Shown here piece after piece: positions 27,604 through 35,922 of a stretch of 64,000 nucleotides of DNA (its first letter is position 1; each line of letters starts with the position of its first letter). The stretch covers positions 62,001-126,000 of the forward strand of contig CAWCOU010000007.1 of the NCBI GenBank assembly GCA_963797335.1. Reading direction: 5' to 3'. A program made the position numbers and the translations under genes. The DNA comes from CAWCOU01 sp963797335. Lineage in GTDB: Bacteria > Pseudomonadota > Gammaproteobacteria > JAURND01. Below the pieces are notes generated by a model. The model was given only the letters and a program-made list of their open reading frames with translations, did no database searches and was not told the DNA's origin.

Positions 27604-28683
27604 TTAGGTATGCAGCGGTGGTTGCGCTTCGTTCAATTCATCCCATTGAGCCTGGTAAGCAGCAGGTAATTGTTCGAACAGATAATCCAGCATAGCTGTG
27701 GGTTGTTGAGGAGGGGTTTGTTCATAGATTCGTACGGCTTCGGCAATTTTTTGCGTGCATTCTTCTTGCAGTTTTTTATCTTGTTCTTCGCTCCACAGTT
27801 GTTGGCTTTCTAAGTATCGCCGTAAACGTAGGATGGGTTCTTCACGCCAGGCTTGTTCCAGCTCGGCTTTATCGACATAACGTCGGGCATCGTCTGCGGT
27901 GGTATGGTCGCAGAGACGATAGCTGATGGCTTCAATCAAGGTGGGGCCACCGCCGCTTCGTGCTTTTTCCAGGGCATTAGCTGCGGCGTCACGCACGGCG
28001 ATAATGTCGTTGCCATCCACTTGTTTGCCTTCAAAACCGGCAGCGATGGCTTTTTGGGCGATAGTTACGGCGCGAGTTTGCTGATGGCGTGGCACGGATA
28101 TTGCCCATTGGTTATTGTTCACTACAAACACGACTGGCAGGTTAAATTCGCCGGCGAAATTGAGGGCTTCGTAAAAATCTCCTTCGGAGGTGCCACCGTC
28201 GCCACAAGTGGTGAGTACTGCGCGTTCTTCGCGTCGGGAATGCATGGCGAAACCGATTCCGGCTGCGTGTAAAAGATGAGTGGCGATGGGGATGGAGACG
28301 GGTAGGTCTTGATTGGCGATTTGATAGTCGCTGCCGCGTTCGTCGCCGCCCCAATAGGAAAAAATTTCATGGGCTTTTACGCCACGCAGGAACATGGTGC
28401 CTTGGTCGCGGTAGTAGGGGACAAATACGTCTTCTGGTTTCATGGCGTGGCCGATGCCAATGGAGATGGCTTCTTGTCCTAGGGATGAGGGGAAGGTGCC
28501 CATTTTTCCGGTGCGTTGTAAGGCGACGGCTTTGGCGTCGAAGGTGCGGGTGAATAGCATCCAGTGGTAGAGAGTTAGTAGGGTTTTGGGGTTTTTGGCG
28601 AACTCTGGAAGGGGTTGGGTGGCCTTGCCTTCAGAGTCTAGAAATTGAGTAAACTCAATTGAGAATTGAGCAACGATTGTCAT
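27604..28683 (-). CDS. 2-oxoacid (pyruvate) dehydrogenase E1 component, alpha subunit
   Basis: The 359-aa alpha subunit has the thiamine-diphosphate motif GDGGTSEGDFYEALNFAGEF ending in NN, the PYYRDQGTMFLRG segment and the phosphorylation-loop-like YRLCDHTTADDA. It is the first gene of a five-gene minus-strand cluster: E1 alpha, E1 beta, E2, RND adaptor, RND pump. AAGGAGA lies upstream of the ATG. The heteromeric E1 is the Gram-positive/BCKDH style rather than the homodimeric AceE. The 5' third lies in a stretch that is G+T-rich on the plus strand. Confidence 0.93.
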   Translation of the reverse strand: MTIVAQFSIEFTQFLDSEGKATQPLPEFAKNPKTLLTLYHWMLFTRTFDAKAVALQRTGKMGTFPSSLGQEAISIGIGHAMKPEDVFVPYYRDQGTMFLRGVKAHEIFSYWGGDERGSDYQIANQDLPVSIPIATHLLHAAGIGFAMHSRREERAVLTTCGDGGTSEGDFYEALNFAGEFNLPVVFVVNNNQWAISVPRHQQTRAVTIAQKAIAAGFEGKQVDGNDIIAVRDAAANALEKARSGGGPTLIEAISYRLCDHTTADDARRYVDKAELEQAWREEPILRLRRYLESQQLWSEEQDKKLQEECTQKIAEAVRIYEQTPPQQPTAMLDYLFEQLPAAYQAQWDELNEAQPPLHT

Positions 28684-28874
28684 TCTGTTGGATTCTCCTT
28701 ACTTCTCATGATTTAGATTTTCGCTAATTGATATAAATTGCCAGCTGAAAGGAAACGGAGCATCCTTGTTCAAACCTTTCAGCTATTTAGAATTTTCAGT
28801 ATACTTTGGCTGGTCTGGCCGCTTACATTCTTAAAAGTAATGCCACATTATCACCAACTGATGGGAAATGCCAC

Positions 28875-29633
28875 ATGTCTATAGTCACTGTTAAGAACTT
28901 TATAATAGGTCTGTTAGGGTTGTTTTTTAGTTTTTTTTCTGTCGAAATTTATGCTGATTTGCCTCAGGTTTCTGGGCAGGCGCCGGTATTAAGCCGGATT
29001 TCTTATCAGTTATCAACTGAGCAATGGGCTAGTACTACGACGGCGGAGGTGTTGATTAATTTGGATGCGCTACAGGATAAGTTGGGTGGGGGTGATATCA
29101 ATCAATATATGTTGCAGAGTTTGAATAAAATTGCGAAGGCGGATTGGCATATTACGGGGTTTAGTCGTAATCAGGATAGCTCGGGGATGGAGACTGTTAG
29201 TATCTCCGCGAAAGCGCGGGTGCCTGGGGGTATGCTGTCGGGTTTGCGTGATAAGGCGAAGGCCAATAGTCGACCTGGGGAGACGTATACGATTGCTGAT
29301 ATCGATTTTACTCCTAGCTTGGCTGAAATGGAAAAGGCGCATGTGCAGGCGCGGGCGGTGTTGTATGGTGAGGTGGGGCAGGAGATAAATCGTTTAAATC
29401 AAGCTTATCCTAATCAGCATTATTTTGTGTATTCGGTTGATTTTAATAGTCAGGTTACTCCGATGGCGAGTTTTGATAGGGTGCAGGCACCCCAACCGAT
29501 GGTGAAAATGTTGAATGCGCCGGCAGCACCTTCGGGTGGCCATGGTGCGAGCATCAGTTCGTCAGTTGAAAATAAAATTGTTGAGATCGCGACAGTGGTG
29601 ATTGCATCTCATATTCCATCCGGTAGCAACTAG
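28875..29633 (+). CDS. Exported hypothetical protein
   Basis: The 252-aa protein starts at the ATG (28875) that gives an immediate signal peptide (IIGLLGLFFSFFSVEIYA, cleavage near residue 27). A longer TTG-started frame would put 23 polar residues ahead of the signal. The mature part is predicted alpha/beta: an RISYQLSTEQW strand, a long helix with LGGGDINQYMLQSLNKI, and a YFVYSVDF strand followed by a Pro/Ser-rich tail. No Cys is present. I do not recognise a family; periplasmic location is inferred. It is divergent from the dehydrogenase operon. Confidence 0.65.
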   Translation: MSIVTVKNFIIGLLGLFFSFFSVEIYADLPQVSGQAPVLSRISYQLSTEQWASTTTAEVLINLDALQDKLGGGDINQYMLQSLNKIAKADWHITGFSRNQDSSGMETVSISAKARVPGGMLSGLRDKAKANSRPGETYTIADIDFTPSLAEMEKAHVQARAVLYGEVGQEINRLNQAYPNQHYFVYSVDFNSQVTPMASFDRVQAPQPMVKMLNAPAAPSGGHGASISSSVENKIVEIATVVIASHIPSGSN

Positions 29634-29689
29634 GGTCTGTCGTCACACGCTCTCACTCCGCTAGGGTATGCACACATCTTGTTCAGTCA

Positions 29690-29925
29690 ACTGTGAGTGA
29701 GTATTAGATTAGGGGTTAGCACTGTAAGCCCCCTCTCCCGCGTAAGGGGCTTGAATAAAGGCTCTGAACTTGTTCGCGGGAGAGGGTTGGGGAGAGGGCG
29801 AATGGAGAGCGCGAGACTTTACCCTCTCCCCTAACCCTCTCCCGCGAATAGGTTTGCAGCTTTTGCCCAAACTCCTCGCGCGGGAGAGGGGGTTTACAGT
29901 GCTAATCGTTAATCCGAGAGTTAGG
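29690..29925. repeat. GC-rich palindromic element, copy A
   Basis: The outer arms (AGCACTGTAAGCCCCCTCTC / the inverse GGGGTTTACAGTGCT) and two inner CCCTCTCCC-GCG arms make a long imperfect palindrome of about 230 bp. The 33255-33490 element is a near-identical copy in opposite orientation. The intergenic stretch 29634-29948 holds little else apart from a GGTATGCACACATCTT flank (29664 onward) that also precedes copy B. Confidence 0.75.
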
Positions 29926-29948
29926 GGCGCTTCACTTAGGTTTAATTA

Positions 29949-30701
29949 ATGGCAAAAAACGATCACAATTTGCATCTTCCCAGAGTGATAGCTCACCGCG
30001 GTGCTAGTCATATTGCGCCGGAGAATACTATTTCAGCGTTGCGTAAGGCTCATGAGCTGGGTATATCGTGGGTAGAATTTGATGTGACCTTAACTCAAGA
30101 CTTGCAGCCTGTTGTCATACACGATCTAAGTTTGGAGCGCACTACTAATGGTTTTGGACCGGTCAATCGCAGCTTAGCTGCTGATATTGCCAAATTGGAT
30201 GCGGGTAGCTGGTTTAATCCCGCTTTTGCTGGGGAAAAAGTACCGACTTTGGCGGCATTCCTCATTGCTGCAAAACAGTTGGGCTTTGGCATTAATCTTG
30301 AAATCAAACCTGCCGATGGTCAGGAGCGAGAAACGACAGAGGCGGTGCTGGAAACTTTGCGGCAATATTGGCAAAATGAACCATTAATTGTCTCTAGCTT
30401 TTCAGTATTGGCATTGCGCGTCTTGCGGTCTTTGGACACTGATATCCCTATGGGATTGTTATTGGATCATTGGTCTGATGATTGGCAAGAAACCATGCGC
30501 GAGCTTGATTGTATCTCTTTGCATGCTAAATATTCGCTGTTGACAGAGCAGCGAGTTGACAAAATTAAAACCATGGGAAGTAAAGTTTTGGCTTATACTG
30601 TTGATGATGTCGCACTAGCCCAACAATTATTCGCCAAAGGTATCGATGCGGTGTTCAGTAATGTACCGGATAAAATTCTTGCGGGAGTACCAATCAATTG
30701 A
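29949..30701 (+). CDS. ugpQ: Glycerophosphodiester phosphodiesterase
   Basis: The GDPD family TIM barrel fills the 250-aa chain. Active-site motifs are AHRGASHIAPENT (about residues 15-27) and VEFDVTLTQDLQPVVIHD (about 41-58), which supply the catalytic His residues and the metal-binding Glu/Asp. LEIKPADG and a final VDD...KGIDAVFSNVPD follow. It hydrolyses deacylated phospholipid head groups to glycerol-3-phosphate plus alcohol. There is no signal peptide, so the cytosolic UgpQ type is favoured over GlpQ. Its TGA overlaps the fadE start by four bases, so the two are coupled, linking lipid turnover with fatty acid oxidation. Confidence 0.9.
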   Translation: MAKNDHNLHLPRVIAHRGASHIAPENTISALRKAHELGISWVEFDVTLTQDLQPVVIHDLSLERTTNGFGPVNRSLAADIAKLDAGSWFNPAFAGEKVPTLAAFLIAAKQLGFGINLEIKPADGQERETTEAVLETLRQYWQNEPLIVSSFSVLALRVLRSLDTDIPMGLLLDHWSDDWQETMRELDCISLHAKYSLLTEQRVDKIKTMGSKVLAYTVDDVALAQQLFAKGIDAVFSNVPDKILAGVPIN

Positions 30702-33133
30702 TCGCTTTAGCCTGGATAATTCTTTTTTTCCTCATCATCGCTGCATTGGCGTATCACCGAGCTGCTCTCAGCGTTTATTGCATAGCCATCTTAGTCTACC
30801 TGCTTTGGGTATCTGGATTATCGGGACTCGGCACAGTTGGTAGTATCGTATTATGGGTTATTTATTTACTCTTTATCATTACCTTCACTGTTCCACCATT
30901 ACGCCGCCAACTCATCACCGCACCGATTTTTGCGCTTTACCAAAGAGTAAAACCGACGCTGTCATCGACAGAAAAAGAAGCATTAACCATTGGTACTGTC
31001 GGTTGGGAAGGGGAGTTATTCAGTGGTATGCCGCAATGGCAGAAATTCCAGAGCTATACTGCGCCACAATTAAGTGCTGAAGAGGCTGCTTTTTTGGCGG
31101 GTCCCGTCGAGCAACTCTGCCAGATGATCGATAATTGGGATATCAGCCACCACCGTTTTAACCTGCCACCTGAAGTTTGGCAGTTTATCAAAGAGCAAGG
31201 ATTTTTTAGCCTGATTATTCCAAAGCAGTACGGCGGTAAGCAATTTTCAGCATTCGGTCATTCTGCGGTTATCGCCAAAATTGCCGGTAGGAGCACGGCG
31301 ACTGCCACTGTTGTTGCGGTGCCTAATTCATTGGGACCTGCGGAGCTATTATTGGAGTATGGGACGGAAGAACAAAAATCGTATTATCTGCCGCGGTTGG
31401 CCACGGGTGAAGAAATCCCCTGTTTTGCTTTAACGAGTCCAGAAGCAGGCTCTGATGCCGGTTCCATGCCCGATCACGGCGTTGTTTGTCACGGGGAATG
31501 GCACGGTGAAGAAGTGTTGGGCATTCGATTACACTGGGATAAGCGGTATATTACCTTAGCGCCAGTGGCGACATTACTAGGGTTAGCATTTAAATTATAC
31601 GATCCAGATGGCCTGTTAGGTGAACAAAAATCATTAGGCATTACCTGCGCATTAATCCCAGTCAATACACCGGGTATTCGCATTGGTCGTCGTCATTACC
31701 CGTTAAATAGCGCTTTTCCAAATGGTCCTACTCAGGGCGACGATGTTTTCGTGCCATTGTCTGCTATTATCGGTGGCCCAGAAATGGCCGGTAAAGGTTG
31801 GCATATGTTGATTGAGCGGTTATCGGTAGGCCGCGCGGTGACGTTACCTTCCATGTCAGCGGGCGGAGCGAAAGTGGCGGCATTTACCACCGGGGCGTAC
31901 GCCGCGATTCGCAAGCAATTTAATATTGCCATTGGTCATTTTGAAGGGGTAGAAGAAGCACTTACTGCCATTGCCGGTGAAACTTACATCATCGATGCCG
32001 TTCGCCAATTTTCAGTGGCTGCCATTGATCGTGGCGAGCGACCGGCCGTGCCTTCCGCCATTAGCAAATACCACTCCACTGAATTAGCACGCGTAGTTGC
32101 TAATCATGCGATGGATGTGCACGGCGGCAAGGGCATTTGCATGGGGCCTCGCAATTATATTGCGCAAGCGTATGAAGAAGCGCCTATTGCCATCACGGTG
32201 GAAGGTGCCAATATTTTAACGCGCTGCATGATTATTTTTGGTCAAGGCGTGATGCGATGCCATCCTTATTTATTAGCAGAATTAACAGCAGCCTTACAAC
32301 CGGATCGTGCTCGGGGTTTACAAGCATTTGATAAAGCATTATTTGGGCATTTAGGGTTTATCATCAGCAATAAAAGTCGATCATTTTTTCTAGCGCTGAC
32401 ACAGGGGCGGTTGAGCGCTGTTCCCGTCGATGGCCCTACAAAACCTTATTATCAGCAAATTAATCGTTTTAGCGCCGCATTCGCTTTTGCAGCGGATATG
32501 GTGGTATTAACACTCGGCAGTGAATTCAAACGTCGGGAACATTTGTCCGCACGTTTGGGTGATGTGTTAAGCATGTTGTATCTCACATCAGCTGTTTTAA
32601 AGCGATTTGAACAGCAGGGGGCCTTGGCAGAGGATATGCCTTTAGTGGATTGGGCCTGTCAAACATTATTTTTTAAATTGGAACAGGCCTTCCTCGGTAT
32701 ATTGGCTAATTTACCGCACCGATGGTTGGCTGTCGCTCTGCGGTTAGTGGTATTTCCGCTAGGATGTCGATGCCGGCAGCCTACGGATAAACTCAATAAT
32801 CAAGTGGCCAGTTTGATCTTAACACCAACCGCCAGTCGTGAACGTTTAACCGAGGGAACTTATACGACTCCGGTTGCCAATAATTACGTCGGCTTGATTA
32901 ACATTGCTTTGCATAAAGTATTAGCAGCAGAACCAGCAGAAAAAAAATTGCATAACGCTGAACGTGAAGGCATTATTTCTGGAAATACCCGTGCCGAAAA
33001 AATAAACGCCGCCTTTGCAGCGAATGTATTAGCCGAAGAAGAAGTGGAATTATTAAAACAGGCCGATAAAGCCAGAAAAGAAATCATCGCCGTCGATGAT
33101 TTCGCCCCGGAAGAATTATCACGCCCTTCCTAG
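30698..33133 (+). CDS. fadE: Acyl-CoA dehydrogenase FadE
   Basis: The 811 residues match E. coli FadE (814) over the whole length. N-terminal membrane helices (about 1-65) are followed by the acyl-CoA dehydrogenase core with KQYGGKQFSAFGHS, VPNSLGPAELLLEYGTEEQK and CFALTSPEAGSDAGSMPD, then DVHGGKGICMGPRN and the DUF1974 C-terminal region. It catalyses the first FAD-dependent step of beta-oxidation at the membrane. The start is TTG (30698), with GGGAG 11 bases upstream and a 4-base overlap with ugpQ. Both genes lie between two inverted copies of a palindromic element. Confidence 0.95.
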   Translation: MIALAWIILFFLIIAALAYHRAALSVYCIAILVYLLWVSGLSGLGTVGSIVLWVIYLLFIITFTVPPLRRQLITAPIFALYQRVKPTLSSTEKEALTIGTVGWEGELFSGMPQWQKFQSYTAPQLSAEEAAFLAGPVEQLCQMIDNWDISHHRFNLPPEVWQFIKEQGFFSLIIPKQYGGKQFSAFGHSAVIAKIAGRSTATATVVAVPNSLGPAELLLEYGTEEQKSYYLPRLATGEEIPCFALTSPEAGSDAGSMPDHGVVCHGEWHGEEVLGIRLHWDKRYITLAPVATLLGLAFKLYDPDGLLGEQKSLGITCALIPVNTPGIRIGRRHYPLNSAFPNGPTQGDDVFVPLSAIIGGPEMAGKGWHMLIERLSVGRAVTLPSMSAGGAKVAAFTTGAYAAIRKQFNIAIGHFEGVEEALTAIAGETYIIDAVRQFSVAAIDRGERPAVPSAISKYHSTELARVVANHAMDVHGGKGICMGPRNYIAQAYEEAPIAITVEGANILTRCMIIFGQGVMRCHPYLLAELTAALQPDRARGLQAFDKALFGHLGFIISNKSRSFFLALTQGRLSAVPVDGPTKPYYQQINRFSAAFAFAADMVVLTLGSEFKRREHLSARLGDVLSMLYLTSAVLKRFEQQGALAEDMPLVDWACQTLFFKLEQAFLGILANLPHRWLAVALRLVVFPLGCRCRQPTDKLNNQVASLILTPTASRERLTEGTYTTPVANNYVGLINIALHKVLAAEPAEKKLHNAEREGIISGNTRAEKINAAFAANVLAEEEVELLKQADKARKEIIAVDDFAPEELSRPS

Positions 33134-33254
33134 CAAAGTACATAGAAATCCCCCTTGGGCAAGCTGCCCGTGCGCGTATTTTCCTTCTCCAACTTGCGAC
33201 CAACGGAAGTCCCTGTTGGATGGGCCAGGGTATGCACACATCTTTTTTAGTCAA

Positions 33255-33490
33255 CTGTGAGTAGGCACCGGATTAATGATTAGCACTGTAAGCCCCCTCT
33301 CCCGCGCGAGGAATTTGGGCAAAAGCTGCAAACCTATTCGCGGGAGAGGGTTGGGTGAGAGGGTTAAGTCTCGCGCTATCCATTCGCCCTCTCCCCAACC
33401 CTCTCCCGCGAACAAGTTCAGAGCCTTTATTCAAGCCCCTCGCGCGGGAGAGGGGGCTTACAGTGCTAACCCCTAATCTAATACTCACTC
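33255..33490. repeat. GC-rich palindromic element, copy B (inverted relative to copy A)
   Basis: Base for base it is close to the reverse complement of 29690-29925, including the asymmetric ends (right end CTAACCCCTAATCTAATACT). The left flank GGTATGCACACATCTT (33222 onward) is in the same orientation as at copy A. The gap 33134-33462 otherwise shows nothing. The right end of the element contains the probable mutY start codon. Confidence 0.75.
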
Positions 33491-34518
33491 ATGCTTTATT
33501 AGCCTGGTACGACCAATACGGCCGAAAAGATTTACCCTGGCGACAGCATATTTCCGCTTACCGTGTCTACATCTCAGAAATCATGCTACAACAAACCCAG
33601 GTCAAAACAGTCATACCTTATTTCTTGCGTTTTATGGAACGCTTCCCCAATATAGAAACATTAGCAGCGGCCGATTTAGATGAAGTTTTGCACCATTGGA
33701 CAGGTTTAGGCTATTACAGCCGTGCTCGTAATTTACATCGCACTGCCCAGCAAGTGTGCCAACGATACGGGGGAGAATTCCCTCGTGATCTAACTGCTCT
33801 GCAAGACTTGCCTGGCATAGGTCGCTCCACGGCTGGCGCCATTATGGCCATTGCTATGAACAAAAGGGCAGCTATTCTCGATGGTAATGTAAAACGCATT
33901 CTCACCCGATTGCATGCCATTTCAGGTTCCACCGCTTCTGTAGCTGTGGCGAATCAGTTATGGAACCTAGCCACCGACTATACCCCTAACACAAGAGTAT
34001 CTGACTATACGCAAGCCATCATGGATTTAGGGGCAACTATTTGTACCCGCACCCGCCCTGATTGCCCGCAATGCCCTTGGCAAACCGCTTGTCTGGCCTA
34101 TCAACAGAATGCGACAACTTCTTATCCCAGCCCTAAAACAAAAAAAGAAAGTCCGCTGCGAGTTTCGCGATGGCTAATTTTTTATCGAGATCATAGTGTG
34201 CTGCTGTATAAGCGCCCTCCCGTGGGGGTATGGGCTGGATTATGGAGTTTTCCAGAATGCCCTATCGACGTGAATATAAATGACTGGTGTCAGCAGCATT
34301 TTGGCTACGAGGTTAAACAGTGGCAAACAAAGCCAACCTTTAGACACGTGTTCAGTCATTTTCGATGGGATATCACTCCTGTTATCTTGCCGGCTGATGC
34401 ATTTGTCGATCGCGTGATGGACTCTACAGACTGGGTTTGGTATAAGATTACACATACACCACCCGGCGGCTTTGCTAGCCCGGTGCAACGATTATTACTG
34501 GAATTGGCAGAAAGATGA
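33463..34518 (+). CDS. mutY: A/G-specific adenine DNA glycosylase MutY
   Basis: The 351-aa protein (E. coli MutY is 350) removes adenine mispaired with 8-oxoguanine. Visible are the catalytic Glu in SEIMLQQTQV (E39), the helix-hairpin-helix LPGIGRSTAGAI, the catalytic Asp D140 in AILDGNVKRIL, the [4Fe-4S] cysteines C194, C201, C204 and C210, and a C-terminal NUDIX-like 8-oxoG recognition domain. The GTG at 33463 is the only start that gives family length. It lies inside the palindromic element, so the element overlaps the 5' end of the gene. ATGA overlap couples it with yggX. Confidence 0.92.
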   Translation: MLTPNLILTHALLAWYDQYGRKDLPWRQHISAYRVYISEIMLQQTQVKTVIPYFLRFMERFPNIETLAAADLDEVLHHWTGLGYYSRARNLHRTAQQVCQRYGGEFPRDLTALQDLPGIGRSTAGAIMAIAMNKRAAILDGNVKRILTRLHAISGSTASVAVANQLWNLATDYTPNTRVSDYTQAIMDLGATICTRTRPDCPQCPWQTACLAYQQNATTSYPSPKTKKESPLRVSRWLIFYRDHSVLLYKRPPVGVWAGLWSFPECPIDVNINDWCQQHFGYEVKQWQTKPTFRHVFSHFRWDITPVILPADAFVDRVMDSTDWVWYKITHTPPGGFASPVQRLLLELAER

Positions 34519-34793
34519 CACATACCGTTTTTTGCACGAAATTACAAAAAGAAGCAGCAGGGCTTGATATGCCACCATATCCCGGTGAACTGGGGCAGCG
34601 TATTTTTAATCATATCTCCCAACAAGCTTGGGACATGTGGGTATCGCACCAAACCATGATCATCAATGAATATCGCTTAAGTTTAGCTGATGCTAAAGCT
34701 CGTAAAATGCTCAAGGAAGAAATGGAAAAATTCTTATTCGGTAGTGGCAGTGAAAAACCCGCCGGTTATGTGCCACCTTCTGAAAAGGATTAA
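34515..34793 (+). CDS. yggX: Fe(2+)-trafficking/oxidative damage protection protein YggX
   Basis: The 92-aa protein starts THTVFCTKLQKEAAGLD, with the single conserved Cys of the YggX family. PPYPGELGQRIFNHIS and QAWDMWVSHQTMIINEY follow. It shields iron-sulfur enzymes from oxidation and its gene sits downstream of mutY in many gammaproteobacteria, as here with a four-base overlap. Full length, cytosolic. Confidence 0.95.
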   Translation: MTHTVFCTKLQKEAAGLDMPPYPGELGQRIFNHISQQAWDMWVSHQTMIINEYRLSLADAKARKMLKEEMEKFLFGSGSEKPAGYVPPSEKD

Positions 34794-34835
34794 AAGTTTC
34801 TATTTTTTATCATAACGTAAGAGAGGAGTAGTACA

Positions 34836-35261
34836 GTGGCATCTATTAAAAGTGGATTATACAAATTAATAGCAGTTTTCTTATTGATCCAATCAGCAGG
34901 AATTATGGCGCAAAACGTCCCAGCAAAGCCAGATCCTGTCACAGATTTAAATAAGCCCATAATCGTGAAAGAAAGCAACCCAACGTTCACGGTTCGCTTT
35001 TCCGAAACTGCCAGCACAGGCTATCAATGGTATTTAGCTGCTTACGATCGTCAACTAATCAGGCCAGTAAAATCAGAACTTTTACCACCTCAACACCCAA
35101 ATATGCCCGGTTCATCTTCGATCCGAGTGTGGGAATTTAAAGTGCGAGACCGCGCTTTTGTAGTACCGCAAATGACCCGACTCCAATTCGCCAGCCACCG
35201 CGCTTGGGAAAATAACAGCGGCCAATCACAGGTAGTTTATATCTTAATTCAACCTTCCTAA
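34836..35261 (+). CDS. Chagasin-like (I42 family) peptidase inhibitor, exported
   Basis: The 141-aa protein has an N-terminal signal (KLIAVFLLIQSAGIMAQ). The immunoglobulin-like inhibitor fold shows the first loop as STGYQW (family NPTTGYxW), a PGSSSIRVWEF segment at the second loop and HRAWE at the third (family RPW). I42 proteins inhibit papain-like cysteine proteases, so it may act on host or self proteases in the periplasm or outside. Loop two lacks the usual Gly-rich GxGG, so potency is uncertain. The start is GTG with GAGAGGA upstream. Confidence 0.8.
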   Translation: MASIKSGLYKLIAVFLLIQSAGIMAQNVPAKPDPVTDLNKPIIVKESNPTFTVRFSETASTGYQWYLAAYDRQLIRPVKSELLPPQHPNMPGSSSIRVWEFKVRDRAFVVPQMTRLQFASHRAWENNSGQSQVVYILIQPS

Positions 35262-35316
35262 GCAGGCTCTGCTAAGGGTATCCGATGCACACATCCAAAA
35301 ATGGATAACGTTCACA

Positions 35317-35592
35317 TTATCTTTTTAAATTTCGATAAAAATTTTCGTGAACCCCCACGCAAAGAAGGGTTCTGCTGGATTGATCAAATTCATAGGCCAG
35401 TAAGAATTGTTGTTTAACGCAAGAAAATTTATAAACATAGACCCCTGCCAAGTCCCCCTTTTTTGCTTCACCCTCTGTAGGGTTTGCTGCAATAAGGGCC
35501 ACTGCCTCATCAACGGCTAATTTTTGGTTTGTATGTAATTTTTTATAGGCCCTGTTGAAAATAGGCATTTGAAAAATTTTAATGTTTTTCAT
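35317..35592 (-). CDS. RelE/ParE-type toxin
   Basis: The 91-aa protein has the size and pattern of RelE/ParE toxins: a basic N-terminal helix (FNRAYKKLHTNQKLAVDEAV), the GDLAGVYVYKFS strand and a C-terminal LCVGVHENFYRNLKR strand-helix. This family either cleaves mRNA at the ribosome or poisons gyrase; the sequence does not decide which. The gene overlaps the upstream antitoxin by 14 bases, the usual coupling of a type II toxin-antitoxin operon. Confidence 0.82.
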   Translation of the reverse strand: MKNIKIFQMPIFNRAYKKLHTNQKLAVDEAVALIAANPTEGEAKKGDLAGVYVYKFSCVKQQFLLAYEFDQSSRTLLCVGVHENFYRNLKR

Positions 35593-35812
35593 CTTTCCCT
35601 TGGGGGGTAAATAATTCCGCTAGGTTTCGATCTTGTCCACGCGCAACTAATAAATCTCGAATAAACTCAATGGGTAAGTCTGGATTATCGAGAGCAGCCT
35701 TGCCTACCTTTGCCCAGTATTCAATTTGATGTGCAATCGTTCGGCATTCTGCTTTAGCCGTTCTGCGGGCGTCATTGTAAATGGATTCATCCACTCGAAT
35801 AGTAATACTCAT
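35579..35812 (-). CDS. ParD-like antitoxin
   Basis: The 77-aa protein starts MSITIRVDESIYNDARRTAK, matching the ParD-like antitoxin family with a ribbon-helix-helix DNA-binding N-terminus. IAHQIEYWAKVGKAALDNPD follows. The C-terminal part should wrap around the toxin. Of two adjacent ATGs (35815 and 35812) the second is better spaced from AGAGG. A palindrome immediately upstream is the likely autoregulatory operator. Confidence 0.85.
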   Translation of the reverse strand: MSITIRVDESIYNDARRTAKAECRTIAHQIEYWAKVGKAALDNPDLPIEFIRDLLVARGQDRNLAELFTPQGKDEKH

Positions 35813-35836
35813 CATTAAACCTCTAATAATCACGAA

Positions 35837-35871
35837 TGTGTCATTCTGACACAGAAAGTGCGAAAAATCAA
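35837..35871 (-). promoter_or_regulatory. Toxin-antitoxin promoter with palindromic operator
   Basis: On the minus strand TTGATT (35866-35871) and CAGAAT (35843-35848) are separated by 17 bases, as in a sigma-70 promoter. A perfect 7-bp palindrome TGTGTCA-TTC-TGACACA (35837-35853) overlaps the -10 box. It sits about 25 bases upstream of the antitoxin start, where a ribbon-helix-helix antitoxin would bind to repress its own operon. Confidence 0.6.
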
Positions 35872-35922
35872 GTTTTTATCTATCATCCCGGGCAGGCGAG
35901 AATCTAGACTTTGGACGGGTTC

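Noticed and set aside
29131..29388. Arg-rich 85-codon frame inside the exported protein gene
   Set aside because: It arises from the G+T-rich composition; the overlapping frame has the signal peptide.
33355..33462. N-terminal extension of MutY read through the palindromic element
   Set aside because: These 36 residues (RGLSLALSIRPLPN...) come from the repeat and have no counterpart in MutY proteins.
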